Of a stretch of 64,000 nucleotides of DNA, positions 1-8,551 are shown one piece after another. This DNA is from CALLPQ01 sp038531745. Its GTDB lineage: Bacteria; Pseudomonadota; Alphaproteobacteria; Caulobacterales; Parvularculaceae. A program made the translations under genes and the position numbers. Below the pieces are notes generated by a model. The model ran no database searches. It was given only the letters and a program-made list of their open reading frames with translations, and was not told where the DNA came from. Numbering within the stretch: position 1 is the stretch's first letter; each line of letters starts with the position of its first letter. The stretch lies in the NCBI GenBank assembly GCA_038531745.1, contig JBCBBJ010000006.1, positions 124,001 to 188,000 of the forward strand, given 5' to 3'.

Positions 1-1935
1 CCTGATGATCTTGTACGGGCCTCAGCTTATGCCATCCCTGTGCGGATCAACCGTCGGCGTGACATTTCCAACAATGAAGACGACACGCTAAAAAGCGCAA
101 GCGCTAACCCGGTAAAATTGCGTTTGGCAAAAGAGGCAATTCCCGGCGATGAATATGCCAATATGCCCATTCAATTGTCGCGGATGATGGCCTATTGCGC
201 GGACCTGGCGCGCGGCGAGGTCATTGCCGTGGCGGCGGGCTATCATGACGCCGGGCAGGACAGCGCCCACACCAAAGCGGCCCATGCATACCCCTCACCC
301 GCCGCCCAGGCCGAGCATCAATTGGGCCTTGCGGTTGATTTCGAAGTCAATGGTCGGCGCATGCGCACCGCCGATGAAAGCTGGCTCTGTTTTACCGAAA
401 ATGCCTATCGCTTCGGGTTCATCGCCTCACTCACGGGTCACCGGACTACCGCTGGCGCCGATGCACTCCCATCACAACCTCCCCCATGGCAGCCTGCACC
501 CTGGCATTGGCGGTTCGTGGGCCGGGACGCAGCGCAATTGTTCCGCGAACTCGGCTCGCCCATGGCACCGCAAGCCTTCCTCGCCGCGCTTGAGTGCTAT
601 GCAGCCCAGCCCGAAGCGCGCGCGCCCATTTCGTTGGCACAAACCTGTCAGTATCGCGATTATCAGGGTAGCCCTACACTGAATGACGCGTCAGCCGCAC
701 CCGCATCGGCATCCAGCAACACCCTCACCGGCTTGCGCAGTGGTGACCCCGTCACGCCGCCCCTTGATGCCATGGACCGCGCCCTCGCCTATGGCCCCGC
801 CTTCACGAGCCGGGGGCGGTTTTTGAATGCCCATACGCTTTACGCCAATGCGCTGAAGGAAAGCGAAGCCCCTAACCGGACGCGCGCGACGCCCATTTCT
901 GCCGAGCGTTCATTTGTCATGGGCTTGCTCGCCGACAATTACGAACGGCGCGGCATGGTTAGCCATGCCACCGCGTTGCGCGCGCAAATGGCCCGTCTTG
1001 TGCGGGCCCGGATCTTTGCGCTCGACGCTAACGCCTCGGCGGGAACCGACCACACCATTGCCCGGCCAGTGAGCAAAACCGTGGCGTTACCCGCCTCCTA
1101 CGCGCCGGGCGATCTTGTCCGTGCGGCAGACTTTGGCATTCCGGTGAGCAAAGACCCGGCGCTTGACGAAATGAAAATTCGTCTGGCTGCGGATGATCCG
1201 GAAAACTGGCAGGAAAGTGTTGGCGCAACACTGCCCGGTCGTCTGCGCGAACTTTTAGCCGTTTGCAGTGCGCAGGATAATGACCGCGCCTTGTCCCTGC
1301 GTTCCGGTTATCGGGCTTACAAAACGCAAGCGTCCCTATTTCAGCGTTTACGCCATCGCGGCACAGTAACACCGCCAGGCTATTCAGAGCACCAGACGGG
1401 TCTTGGCATCGACATTGATATCAATGGCAGTTTTATGCGCGAGCGCGACCGCGCCTTTACGTGTTTTCAGGAGAATGCCCATCATTACGGCTTCATCCTG
1501 TCTTATCCGAAAGGCAATCGCTATCTGCCGGGTAAGGATACCTTTGAGCCCTGGCACTGGCGTTATGTGGGCGTCGACGTGGCCCGGCTTTTTCATCGCA
1601 GCGGTCCCGCCAGCCATCCGCAGGAATTTTTGGCCGCCCTGCCCTGCTACCAGGCGCAGGAAGACGCGCGCACCCGCGGCCTTGAGGGCGATCTGAAGGA
1701 CTATTGCCTCTATGAGGATCCGAGCCTTGAAGCGACCGACAAAGAGCGGGCCGCCGTTGCCGTTGCCGCGTTTGAGGAACAACAACGCCGGCAACGCGAG
1801 GCCGAGGAGCAAGCGCAAGCCGCGCGCGACGCCGCAGAGGGCGTAAACCAAGACGATCCGGCGGCGTTGATCCTCACCCCGGAAGATGCGGCCCGGATTT
1901 TGAATACCCCCACGCAAAGCGGCACGAACCGCTAA
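1..1935 (+). CDS. Tandem M15 (VanY-like) peptidase-domain protein, 5' end outside window
   Basis: The reading frame is open from base 1, and a GTG at 40 is not convincing as a start. The codons before it read PDDLVRASAYAIPV, matching PGDLVRAADFGIPV ahead of the second domain, so the gene probably begins upstream. Numbered from the GTG, domain 1 has H93 and D100 (AEHQLGLAVDFE) and H156 (PWHWRFVG). Domain 2 has H451 and D458 (SEHQTGLGIDID) and H506 (EPWHWRYVG). These are the three zinc ligands of M15B D-Ala-D-Ala carboxypeptidases. Both units continue alike (CFTENAYRFGFI / CFQENAHHYGFI; FLAALECYAAQ / FLAALPCYQAQ), showing internal duplication. The C-terminal ~60 residues are Glu/Gln/Ala-rich and probably helical. 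A periplasmic role in peptidoglycan stem-peptide trimming is inferred from the family. Confidence 0.85.
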   Translation, partial: PDDLVRASAYAIPVRINRRRDISNNEDDTLKSASANPVKLRLAKEAIPGDEYANMPIQLSRMMAYCADLARGEVIAVAAGYHDAGQDSAHTKAAHAYPSPAAQAEHQLGLAVDFEVNGRRMRTADESWLCFTENAYRFGFIASLTGHRTTAGADALPSQPPPWQPAPWHWRFVGRDAAQLFRELGSPMAPQAFLAALECYAAQPEARAPISLAQTCQYRDYQGSPTLNDASAAPASASSNTLTGLRSGDPVTPPLDAMDRALAYGPAFTSRGRFLNAHTLYANALKESEAPNRTRATPISAERSFVMGLLADNYERRGMVSHATALRAQMARLVRARIFALDANASAGTDHTIARPVSKTVALPASYAPGDLVRAADFGIPVSKDPALDEMKIRLAADDPENWQESVGATLPGRLRELLAVCSAQDNDRALSLRSGYRAYKTQASLFQRLRHRGTVTPPGYSEHQTGLGIDIDINGSFMRERDRAFTCFQENAHHYGFILSYPKGNRYLPGKDTFEPWHWRYVGVDVARLFHRSGPASHPQEFLAALPCYQAQEDARTRGLEGDLKDYCLYEDPSLEATDKERAAVAVAAFEEQQRRQREAEEQAQAARDAAEGVNQDDPAALILTPEDAARILNTPTQSGTNR

Positions 1936-1991
1936 ATTCTCACGAGGGCTGTGTCCGGTTGCGCCGGTCGCCTCGGTTGCGCGGGATCAAT

Positions 1992-3368
1992 ATGACACAC
2001 CCTATCCACCGCCCTACAGCAAAGCGCGCGCCTGACCCGAAACGGACAACGGCAATTACGCTGGTCACACCGATGGGGCGTATCACCGACGACCTCCACG
2101 CAACGCTCGCGCGGGGCGGGATATCGCTACAGCGTTTTGTTCCCGGCGCTGTTCGCGGTAACAACCAAGGGCTTGCGTTGATCGATTTGCGGCGCGCGCA
2201 GTTGAGCACCCTTGCGCAAAATCACCTGCTGGGTGAGACGCAACAGTATCCATTCCGGTTCGCCTTCATCACGGATCGGAATACCGACTCCAACTTTCTT
2301 GATCAGCTTACTGAGCATGGTGAGATCATCCCGGAAATTGACGTCAATGGCGGCGATGCTGCCCATGTCTTGAAAGAAATGCACCGCATGGTTGCCCTGG
2401 AGGCGGAAGTTGCCCGCCGGGCGGCGGTGATCAACACCGCCGGCGAAAAGCCCCAATCGATCAGTTTTGACCCGGCGCAAGACCGACCACACCACGTGCT
2501 TGTGGCGGGGTCACCGGGACCAGCAATGTTGCCCCTGATCAATCTGATTGAGGCGCGTGGCGGCCAGGCGCGTGCGGTTTACCGGTCCGGTCAGGCAATC
2601 CGCGCGTTAGAAAGCGGTACCTTCACCGGGGCAATTTTTCTCACGGAGAAAACGGGCGACCCCCTCAACGCCCTTGCCCGGGCTGTTAGGCGCCATCAGC
2701 GTTTTTACACAATGCCCGTGATCAATATTGCCGAGGCAGCAGCAAGGCCGCCGAGTGACAGCCCGGCGGGGCGGCCCCTGTCCCCGGACGATCTCCTGGA
2801 AAAAATCTATCCAATCCTGAATAGTGGTCATCGGCGAGCAACCCGCCACCGTCATTTTATTCAGTGTGCCCACCACCAGAATAAAACTCTATTCATTGCA
2901 TATCAAACCCTTGGGGCCCGAAAGCGACAGCATCTGATCGCCGCGCATCTGGACTCGATCTTTGATCGCCATGATGGTGCGGTGACACCCGCGCCCTTTA
3001 TCCTGTTACAAACCCGCCATATTGCCCGGCGCGGAGCCAGTAGCCAGAAGACGCCCTTCGGCAGCAATTTTGGTGGTCAGGTGCGCGAGCATCTCTATCG
3101 GTCCGTACGCAAATCAGATTTTATTGTGCCGCTAAGCGAGAGCACGGATCAAGATATTCATGCACTTTATGTCCCCGGCGCCGGGCGTGATGATCTTGAT
3201 CGTCTCGCCGGGCGGCTGGAGAGCCTGCTGCGCAGCACCGCCCTGCGCGACAAGGCCAATCCCAACCCCGCGCGCACGCTCGTCACCAGCCGTGGTTTTA
3301 TGCGACCCCCGGGCCTACGTCTGGAGGAAACCGTTGCCGGGATGATCCATAAGCTGAGTGTCGCCTAA
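1992..3368 (+). CDS. PopA/PleD-like signalling protein with degenerate receivers and degenerate GGDEF domain
   Basis: 458 aa from the ATG at 1992; a TTG at 1959 is a weaker alternative. The layout looks like REC-REC-GGDEF. An N-terminal receiver-like unit (around residues 20-130) has GLALIDLR where a phosphoacceptor strand would lie. A second (around 165-270, from HVLVAGSPG) has GAIFLTEK with no acceptor Asp. In the C-terminal domain, R373-K-S-D376 is followed by five residues and then SESTD (382-386), exactly the RxxD-x5-GGDEF spacing of PleD, and then DIHALYVPG. The active-site GG(D/E)EF is therefore lost while the c-di-GMP inhibitory-site motif is kept, as in the Caulobacter c-di-GMP effector PopA. 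Cyclase activity is very unlikely; a c-di-GMP-binding role is inference. Its 3' end abuts a palindromic repeat. Confidence 0.6.
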   Translation: MTHPIHRPTAKRAPDPKRTTAITLVTPMGRITDDLHATLARGGISLQRFVPGAVRGNNQGLALIDLRRAQLSTLAQNHLLGETQQYPFRFAFITDRNTDSNFLDQLTEHGEIIPEIDVNGGDAAHVLKEMHRMVALEAEVARRAAVINTAGEKPQSISFDPAQDRPHHVLVAGSPGPAMLPLINLIEARGGQARAVYRSGQAIRALESGTFTGAIFLTEKTGDPLNALARAVRRHQRFYTMPVINIAEAAARPPSDSPAGRPLSPDDLLEKIYPILNSGHRRATRHRHFIQCAHHQNKTLFIAYQTLGARKRQHLIAAHLDSIFDRHDGAVTPAPFILLQTRHIARRGASSQKTPFGSNFGGQVREHLYRSVRKSDFIVPLSESTDQDIHALYVPGAGRDDLDRLAGRLESLLRSTALRDKANPNPARTLVTSRGFMRPPGLRLEETVAGMIHKLSVA

Positions 3369-3511
3369 GAGCCCAACCGAAAAATCGGTTTCGTCTGTCG
3401 AAAACGTGTTTTTTGAGAACCGGCGCGCAACGTACATGGGTACGAGAGCACCGGAAGCGCAGAAAAACGCGTTTGCAGACGACGAGAATAGAATTTTTCG
3501 GTGGGGCTCTA
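3368..3511. repeat. Palindromic dispersed element, copy A (~144 bp)
   Basis: The two ends are inverted repeats: left AGAGCCCAACCGAAAAAT, right (reverse complement) AGAGCCCCACCGAAAAAT. The interior is also self-complementary (TCGTCTG near the left, CAGACGA near the right, and ACCGG arms), so the whole element can fold as one long imperfect hairpin. A second copy lies at 48884-49028. It sits exactly between two convergent genes: its left edge follows the TAA of the signalling gene and its right edge contains the TAG of the HerA-like gene. This could be a MITE-like element acting as a bidirectional terminator. Confidence 0.8.
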
Positions 3512-5311
3512 AAGGTCCGGCGTTAACAGCCGTTGGGCGCGCCATTGCTCAACAATTCGGCGCACATAGCCTTGCTCTTCCATTTCCACAGACCAGCCAT
3601 CAACAAAGCTTGCGGTCAGACTACGTGGAATATGCTCGCGCTTTAGCGCATCAAACCGGATGCGCGCTGGCAGTGGAATACCTTCACCAACCGCAATTGC
3701 CTCCCCGGTGCCGAGAGACGGCAGGGCGCTCAACAGACTGGTTGACGCATCGGGCACGATCGCGCGCAATGTCTCCTGATCGGCCTGATTGGCAAGCCGC
3801 ATGGCAAAAATCGTATTGCATTGCGACAGGATTGTCGGGTCAAGCTCCGTCGGGCGTTGCGAGGCAACCCAAAGCGATACGCCCGATTTGCGGCCTTCTT
3901 TGGCAATACGGGCCAGGGCCCGGCGGGTGGGCGCAAATCCCTCTTCCGGGCAGGCCGGGGCAAAGCGGTGCGCATCCTCAAGCACAATGGCAATGGGCGA
4001 GGCGCCATGGCTCCATAATCCAAATTCGAACGCAAGCCGCGAGATCACCGAAACAACAACTTGGGCAACTTCCGCCGGTAACCCGCCCAGTTCAATAATA
4101 CTGACGGGGCATTCCTCCACCGGCAGACGGAAAAGCGCCGAGAGCATCTCCACCATGGTGTCTTGCACACTCAAACTACCAAACATAAAGTTATAGCGCG
4201 CATCCTGACTGATCGTATAAAGACGATTACGTAGCTTTTTATAGGGCGCCATATTCTGCGCATTGCTCAGCCCACCGAGCGCCTTATCAAGAAGATTTAG
4301 CAGATCAGAAATACGGTAGGGCGTCGGCGTATCCACCGTCACGTGGGAGCCTTCAAAGAGGCGCCGGTCTGAATTTGCGCGCAAGGTATTTTGCGTGGAC
4401 GCTGCCCCCATTTTCTTTACCGCCGGGATCAATTCGCCAAGAATCTCAATTTCAACCTCGGCCCCATGACGCTCCGGGTAGAGAACCTCCACCAACTCAT
4501 CAAACGTCAGGAGCCAATAGGGTAAGGTAAAATTGGCCGGATCAAAGACCATGGCATGGTCATCAAAACAGCGGGCATATTCATTATGCGGATCAAGGAT
4601 CACGATGTGGGCATTCTTGAATTGGCGAATAACCGCGCGCAGCATCAAGGCGATGGCACAGGATTTACCCGCACCCGTTGTCCCCAAAATGGCCGAATGG
4701 CGCGCAAACACATCATTCACATTGATGGTGGCGGGAATGCTCGTTTCCTGTTTAACCACACCAACGCGCACGCTGGCCTTACCACTCACGGCGAAAAGCG
4801 CGTTCAACTCACTGCGCGCAGAAACCTGTACCTTGTCACCAAGGGTTGGGTAATTCGAAACCCCGCGGCGGAATTTTGCGGGGGCTTTGGGGGACGGTTT
4901 TGTAAATTCCCCGATCAGCTCCAGTTCCATGATACGCACATCGCTGGCGCCCATATCGAGAGACGGCGCCGGTACACTCATGGCAGCAATCAGGCCCAGT
5001 ACATTATAATCGCCAGCATCAACATTGATGATGGAGCCGAGTTGCAGTCGTTCCTGTACAGACCGTTCACTTGCCGCTTCATACAACATGACAAAGGCGT
5101 GGCTACCGGTGATGGAGACAATCTCACCAATCACCGTGGTCGCGCCCTTCGCCAGGGCGGCGTCCGATGGCTTGGTGCCAGCAAAGCGCGCTGTTAGCGC
5201 CGGATCAACCATTTGCCCGGTGGGCGCACCAGCGCCCGAGGCACTGGGGTTCGCGCTCGTCTTGGTGCTGCGATCCAGCGTACGGTTTTTTTGAATTGCG
5301 GCTTCTGACAT
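3509..5311 (-). CDS. HerA-like ATPase (HAS-barrel plus DUF87)
   Basis: 600 aa from the ATG at 5311, chosen because AAGGGGA lies 6-7 bases upstream. The frame extends to a GTG at 5356 that overlaps the stop of the upstream kinase gene. Residues 60-115 (VIGEIVSITGSHAFVML...) resemble the HAS beta-barrel. Walker A is GTTGAGKS (210-217). HIVILDPHNEY follows, and AIVLEDAHRFAP is the Walker B region. The family comprises hexameric DNA-translocating ATPases working with NurA in archaea; bacterial versions also occur in defence systems. No NurA, nuclease or SIR2 partner is encoded nearby, so the role is unknown. It is the second gene of a two-gene unit with the histidine kinase. Confidence 0.8.
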   Translation of the reverse strand: MSEAAIQKNRTLDRSTKTSANPSASGAGAPTGQMVDPALTARFAGTKPSDAALAKGATTVIGEIVSITGSHAFVMLYEAASERSVQERLQLGSIINVDAGDYNVLGLIAAMSVPAPSLDMGASDVRIMELELIGEFTKPSPKAPAKFRRGVSNYPTLGDKVQVSARSELNALFAVSGKASVRVGVVKQETSIPATINVNDVFARHSAILGTTGAGKSCAIALMLRAVIRQFKNAHIVILDPHNEYARCFDDHAMVFDPANFTLPYWLLTFDELVEVLYPERHGAEVEIEILGELIPAVKKMGAASTQNTLRANSDRRLFEGSHVTVDTPTPYRISDLLNLLDKALGGLSNAQNMAPYKKLRNRLYTISQDARYNFMFGSLSVQDTMVEMLSALFRLPVEECPVSIIELGGLPAEVAQVVVSVISRLAFEFGLWSHGASPIAIVLEDAHRFAPACPEEGFAPTRRALARIAKEGRKSGVSLWVASQRPTELDPTILSQCNTIFAMRLANQADQETLRAIVPDASTSLLSALPSLGTGEAIAVGEGIPLPARIRFDALKREHIPRSLTASFVDGWSVEMEEQGYVRRIVEQWRAQRLLTPDL

Positions 5312-5352
5312 TGTGTTCCCCTTGGCATCGCCGGTCGTAAGGCCCGCCATCT

Positions 5353-6327
5353 TCACGCGCTTTTGGCAAGCGCCTCTGTTTCCAGGTCGGTTGTCGGTTG
5401 CTCGTCCATGAGCGCTTCAAGGCTTTGGTCATCGTCCGTCATTCCGGTGACCTCAATGGCCTCGGCCACCGGTACGGCAATGGTAATCAATGTGCCTTTG
5501 TCTTTTCGGCTGCGGATGGCAAACGTGCCGCCCTGCATTTCAATAAAGGTCTTGGCAATCGCGAGGCCCACGCCCGGCCCATCAAAGGGCTTGTTCAAAC
5601 CGCGATTGGTATGGCCAAAGGCGGCAAGGGCGTCTTGCACTTCAGAATCGGAAAAGCCGCGCCCATTATCTCTAATCTGGATACTGAGCATCGCATCACC
5701 CTTTGGCTGGATGCAGACCAGAATCTTGCTGCCCTGTTCACAGGACTTTATCGCCGTCACCAACAGATGATGCATGGCCTGACCCATGCGTTCAGCATCA
5801 ATCCACGCCTTTGACAGGGACGCCGCAACCGCCGCCGATGTCGCCTTATCGGTACCGCACACGCAGCGGATCTGCACCGTCTTCGCGCGCGCTTGCACAC
5901 CCACCTGATTGATGGCTGTATTGACAAGATCGACGAGGTCAACCGCCTCCTGAATGGGGGTGACCGAGCCATTATCGAGCGCCGCCGTCTCCAGGATGGT
6001 ATTGATATGAACGAGAAGAAGATCCGCAGACTGCTGAATATATTCAGCATAGGACTGGCGTTGATCTTCAGAAAGATCATAGGTTGCCCCCTGTTGTAAC
6101 ATGCCCGCAAAGCCAATGATCGCGTTGAGCGGGGTGCGCAACTCATGGTTCATATTTTCAAGGAAAGAAGACCGTACCCTGATGGCCGCGTCCGCTGCCA
6201 CTTGCGCATTGCGGATATCGCGTTCCGCCTTGGCCCGCACAAGCGCCACGGAAAGGTTGCCCAGATATTCATCCAGGTTGCTACCGCTTCCCGCCTGGCC
6301 GCCTCGATGCATGTGCGTGGCAAGCAT
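5353..6327 (-). CDS. Soluble histidine kinase-like protein with altered N-box
   Basis: 324 aa from the ATG at 6327, preceded by GGGAG five bases upstream; TTG and GTG codons up to 6339 are alternatives. There is no membrane segment. A short coiled N-terminus leads to the H-box NHELRTPLNAIIGF with phospho-acceptor H61, in a context resembling PdhS/PleC-type cell-cycle kinases. The ATPase part has a D-box RDNGRGF (D220) and a glycine-rich GPGVGLAIAKTF. The N-box reads HHLLVTAIKS, with Thr191 where the Mg-ATP-coordinating Asn of LLSNAIK normally sits. Kinase activity may therefore be weak, leaving a phosphatase or scaffold role. The gene overlaps the extended frame of the downstream HerA-like gene, suggesting co-expression. 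No receiver domain or sensor input domain is present. Confidence 0.8.
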   Translation of the reverse strand: MLATHMHRGGQAGSGSNLDEYLGNLSVALVRAKAERDIRNAQVAADAAIRVRSSFLENMNHELRTPLNAIIGFAGMLQQGATYDLSEDQRQSYAEYIQQSADLLLVHINTILETAALDNGSVTPIQEAVDLVDLVNTAINQVGVQARAKTVQIRCVCGTDKATSAAVAASLSKAWIDAERMGQAMHHLLVTAIKSCEQGSKILVCIQPKGDAMLSIQIRDNGRGFSDSEVQDALAAFGHTNRGLNKPFDGPGVGLAIAKTFIEMQGGTFAIRSRKDKGTLITIAVPVAEAIEVTGMTDDDQSLEALMDEQPTTDLETEALAKSA

Positions 6328-6470
6328 GTCCACTCCCAATAAAGAGAGTGGAGAATAGGCGAAAAAGCGCTAATGCGGCGTTAAAGCAATTCCAGGCAAC
6401 ATATAGTGGATCACTGTCCCTAGCCGCGAATGGGTGGGGTTCCCTTGTACCGAAATGGCACAGCTGGACG

Positions 6471-8417
6471 TCAGGTGCCGGCGACCGCTGCCTCGACCGG
6501 TGTAGGAAGGGGCGAGACGCCATCGGTGTCCTTGGCCTCATTGTCGCCGTTTGCGTCCCCAGGATTTTGCGTCTTGTTGTCTTTTGGGCTGTCTTTGGGT
6601 TTGGGCACATAGGCGAGGATTACATCCCCAATCTCCGGCTTGATGGGAACTTCGCGGGAGGCAAAAAGAATATTCTCGCCACGGATGATTAGGATCACCT
6701 CGCGGTCCTCGTGACCGTCAGCAAGATATTTTTCCGGTGGATATTCCTCCGATAGCTTTGTGCGCTGATAGACCCAGCCCGCATAATGCCGCCGTAAAAG
6801 TTCATCGAGGCCGGTGCCCGTATGGAGAAATGTTTTTCCTTGCAAAGTATAAGAGAGCGCCTGGCGGTCGTCTTCTTCCTTGCCACGGGCATTGACCTGA
6901 TAAATCTGTGCACGGCCCATTTCTGGCGCAAGATCTGTGCAGACAAGCGCATTGTGAGCCTCATTACCGCTGACGGCCAAGAGATGCCCAAACCGGTTCA
7001 AATCCACATGGTGCTCGGTCACCTCCGACAGGATTTCCCCGTAATAAGTTTCAAGACTGGCCAAACGCGCCGGGCGCAACCGCCGCCAACTGGAATCGGC
7101 AATCATCACCGGGATATCCAATTCCTTGAGTTTTGCAGCCAAATTGACCGACCAGGGACTTGCCCCCACCACCAAAACGCCGGGCCGTGTTGTACTGACA
7201 AGATCAAGGATTTTTGCCAGTGGGCCAATCGTAAAGCCGTGCAATACAACCGTGGCAAAGACCATCGAAAAGGCAAGCGGGATCAGTTTGGCGCCATCGG
7301 GATATCCCGACGCCACCAGTGATGCGCCAAAAAAGCTGGATACCGCCACGGCGACGATCCCGCGCGGGGCAATCCACGCGGTCAGGGCGCGTTCCGCAAA
7401 CGGAAGATCCGTACCCAGTGTGGAGACAAAAACAGCAATTGGCCGGACAACCAACAGCATGGTCAGCACCAGGGCAATCATGGCGCCATCAATCTGACCC
7501 AGCGTATCCCAGGTGAGATTGGCCGTCAGGATGATGAAAACACCGGAGACGAGAAGAACCGTGATATTCTCTTTGAAATGGCGCAATTCATTAATGCTGG
7601 CGACCTTAGCATTCGCCAGCGTCATGCCCATGACGGTCACAGCCAGCAGGCCGGCTTCATGCTGCAGCTGATTGGCGACCTCAAAACAGATCAACACAAA
7701 GGCAAGCAGAACCGGCGGCTTTAGATATTCCGGCACATGGCCATGGCGGAACAACCATGCAATCAACCGCCCGAGGGCAAAACCAAACAAGGAGGCGAGG
7801 ACCGATGCAATCACGAGACTAAGCGCGATTTGCGCCGGGTTGCCATGGCTCGCGTCAAAGGTCAGGACTTCATAGACGAAAACGGCGAGCAGCGCGCCCA
7901 CGGGATCATTTACGATCCCCTCCCACTTCAAAAGGGTTGCGGGACGCGGCTTGAGCTTTGACTGACGCAAAAGCGGGATAATCACCGTCGGCCCGGTGAC
8001 AATCATAATCCCGGCAAAGATGATTGCGATTGGCCAGGAAAGACCACCCACATAATGGGCCGCCATCGTGCCCAGGGCCCACGCGATCGGCACACCGGGA
8101 ATAACAAGCCGGCTCACCCCTTTACTCAGTCCCCTGATCTCTGCAAAGTTCAGTGTCAATCCCCCTTCAAACAGGATCACCGCCACGGCAATCCCGATTA
8201 ATGGACGATAGAAATCACCAAACAGCTGCTCCATGGGCGGCTGGCCCGGCATATAGGCATCACCGAGCAGGAGGTTGAACAAACCAAGCGTTGGGCCAGC
8301 CAGAATACCGGCAATGGCCATGAGCACAATCGCCGGCAGATTGAACCGCCAGGCCAGCCATTGGGCCCCAACCCCAAGAACACCAATAAGCGTGATGGCC
8401 AGAACGAGGTTTTCCAT
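6471..8417 (-). CDS. CPA1-type cation:proton antiporter with C-terminal RCK/TrkA-N domain
   Basis: 648 aa from the ATG at 8417, which has AGGAAG six bases upstream; the frame extends 25 codons further without support. Residues 1 to about 400 carry roughly 12 hydrophobic segments typical of Na+/H+ or K+/H+ exchangers (start MENLVLAITLIGVLGVGAQW, later TGPTVIIPLL). Residues 410-540 form a Rossmann-like RCK/TrkA-N module beginning PGVLVVGASPWSVNLAAKL, followed by a TrkA-C-like piece and a charged tail. Such proteins extrude monovalent cations in exchange for protons and are gated by nucleotides. The ion cannot be read from sequence. About 140 bases separate it from the kinase gene downstream. 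Confidence 0.85.
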   Translation of the reverse strand: MENLVLAITLIGVLGVGAQWLAWRFNLPAIVLMAIAGILAGPTLGLFNLLLGDAYMPGQPPMEQLFGDFYRPLIGIAVAVILFEGGLTLNFAEIRGLSKGVSRLVIPGVPIAWALGTMAAHYVGGLSWPIAIIFAGIMIVTGPTVIIPLLRQSKLKPRPATLLKWEGIVNDPVGALLAVFVYEVLTFDASHGNPAQIALSLVIASVLASLFGFALGRLIAWLFRHGHVPEYLKPPVLLAFVLICFEVANQLQHEAGLLAVTVMGMTLANAKVASINELRHFKENITVLLVSGVFIILTANLTWDTLGQIDGAMIALVLTMLLVVRPIAVFVSTLGTDLPFAERALTAWIAPRGIVAVAVSSFFGASLVASGYPDGAKLIPLAFSMVFATVVLHGFTIGPLAKILDLVSTTRPGVLVVGASPWSVNLAAKLKELDIPVMIADSSWRRLRPARLASLETYYGEILSEVTEHHVDLNRFGHLLAVSGNEAHNALVCTDLAPEMGRAQIYQVNARGKEEDDRQALSYTLQGKTFLHTGTGLDELLRRHYAGWVYQRTKLSEEYPPEKYLADGHEDREVILIIRGENILFASREVPIKPEIGDVILAYVPKPKDSPKDNKTQNPGDANGDNEAKDTDGVSPLPTPVEAAVAGT

Positions 8418-8551
8418 GAAAGCTTCCTGTTTCGTGGACGATAGCGATGTTCGATACCGGCTAAGCGGTGGGGCCAAAGGATCAAGTGGCACATGATGTG
8501 TAAGCCACTATCACGGCCCTAGTGATAAACGACGTGTTGGGTACAAAGGCG

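Noticed and set aside
3358..4098. 246-codon plus-strand open frame
   Set aside because: It runs through the palindromic repeat and then antisense to the HerA-like gene; no recognisable protein features.
8505..8526. TATCAC...GTGATA inverted pair as terminator after the enoyl-CoA hydratase gene
   Set aside because: The stem is only six bases with no T-run.
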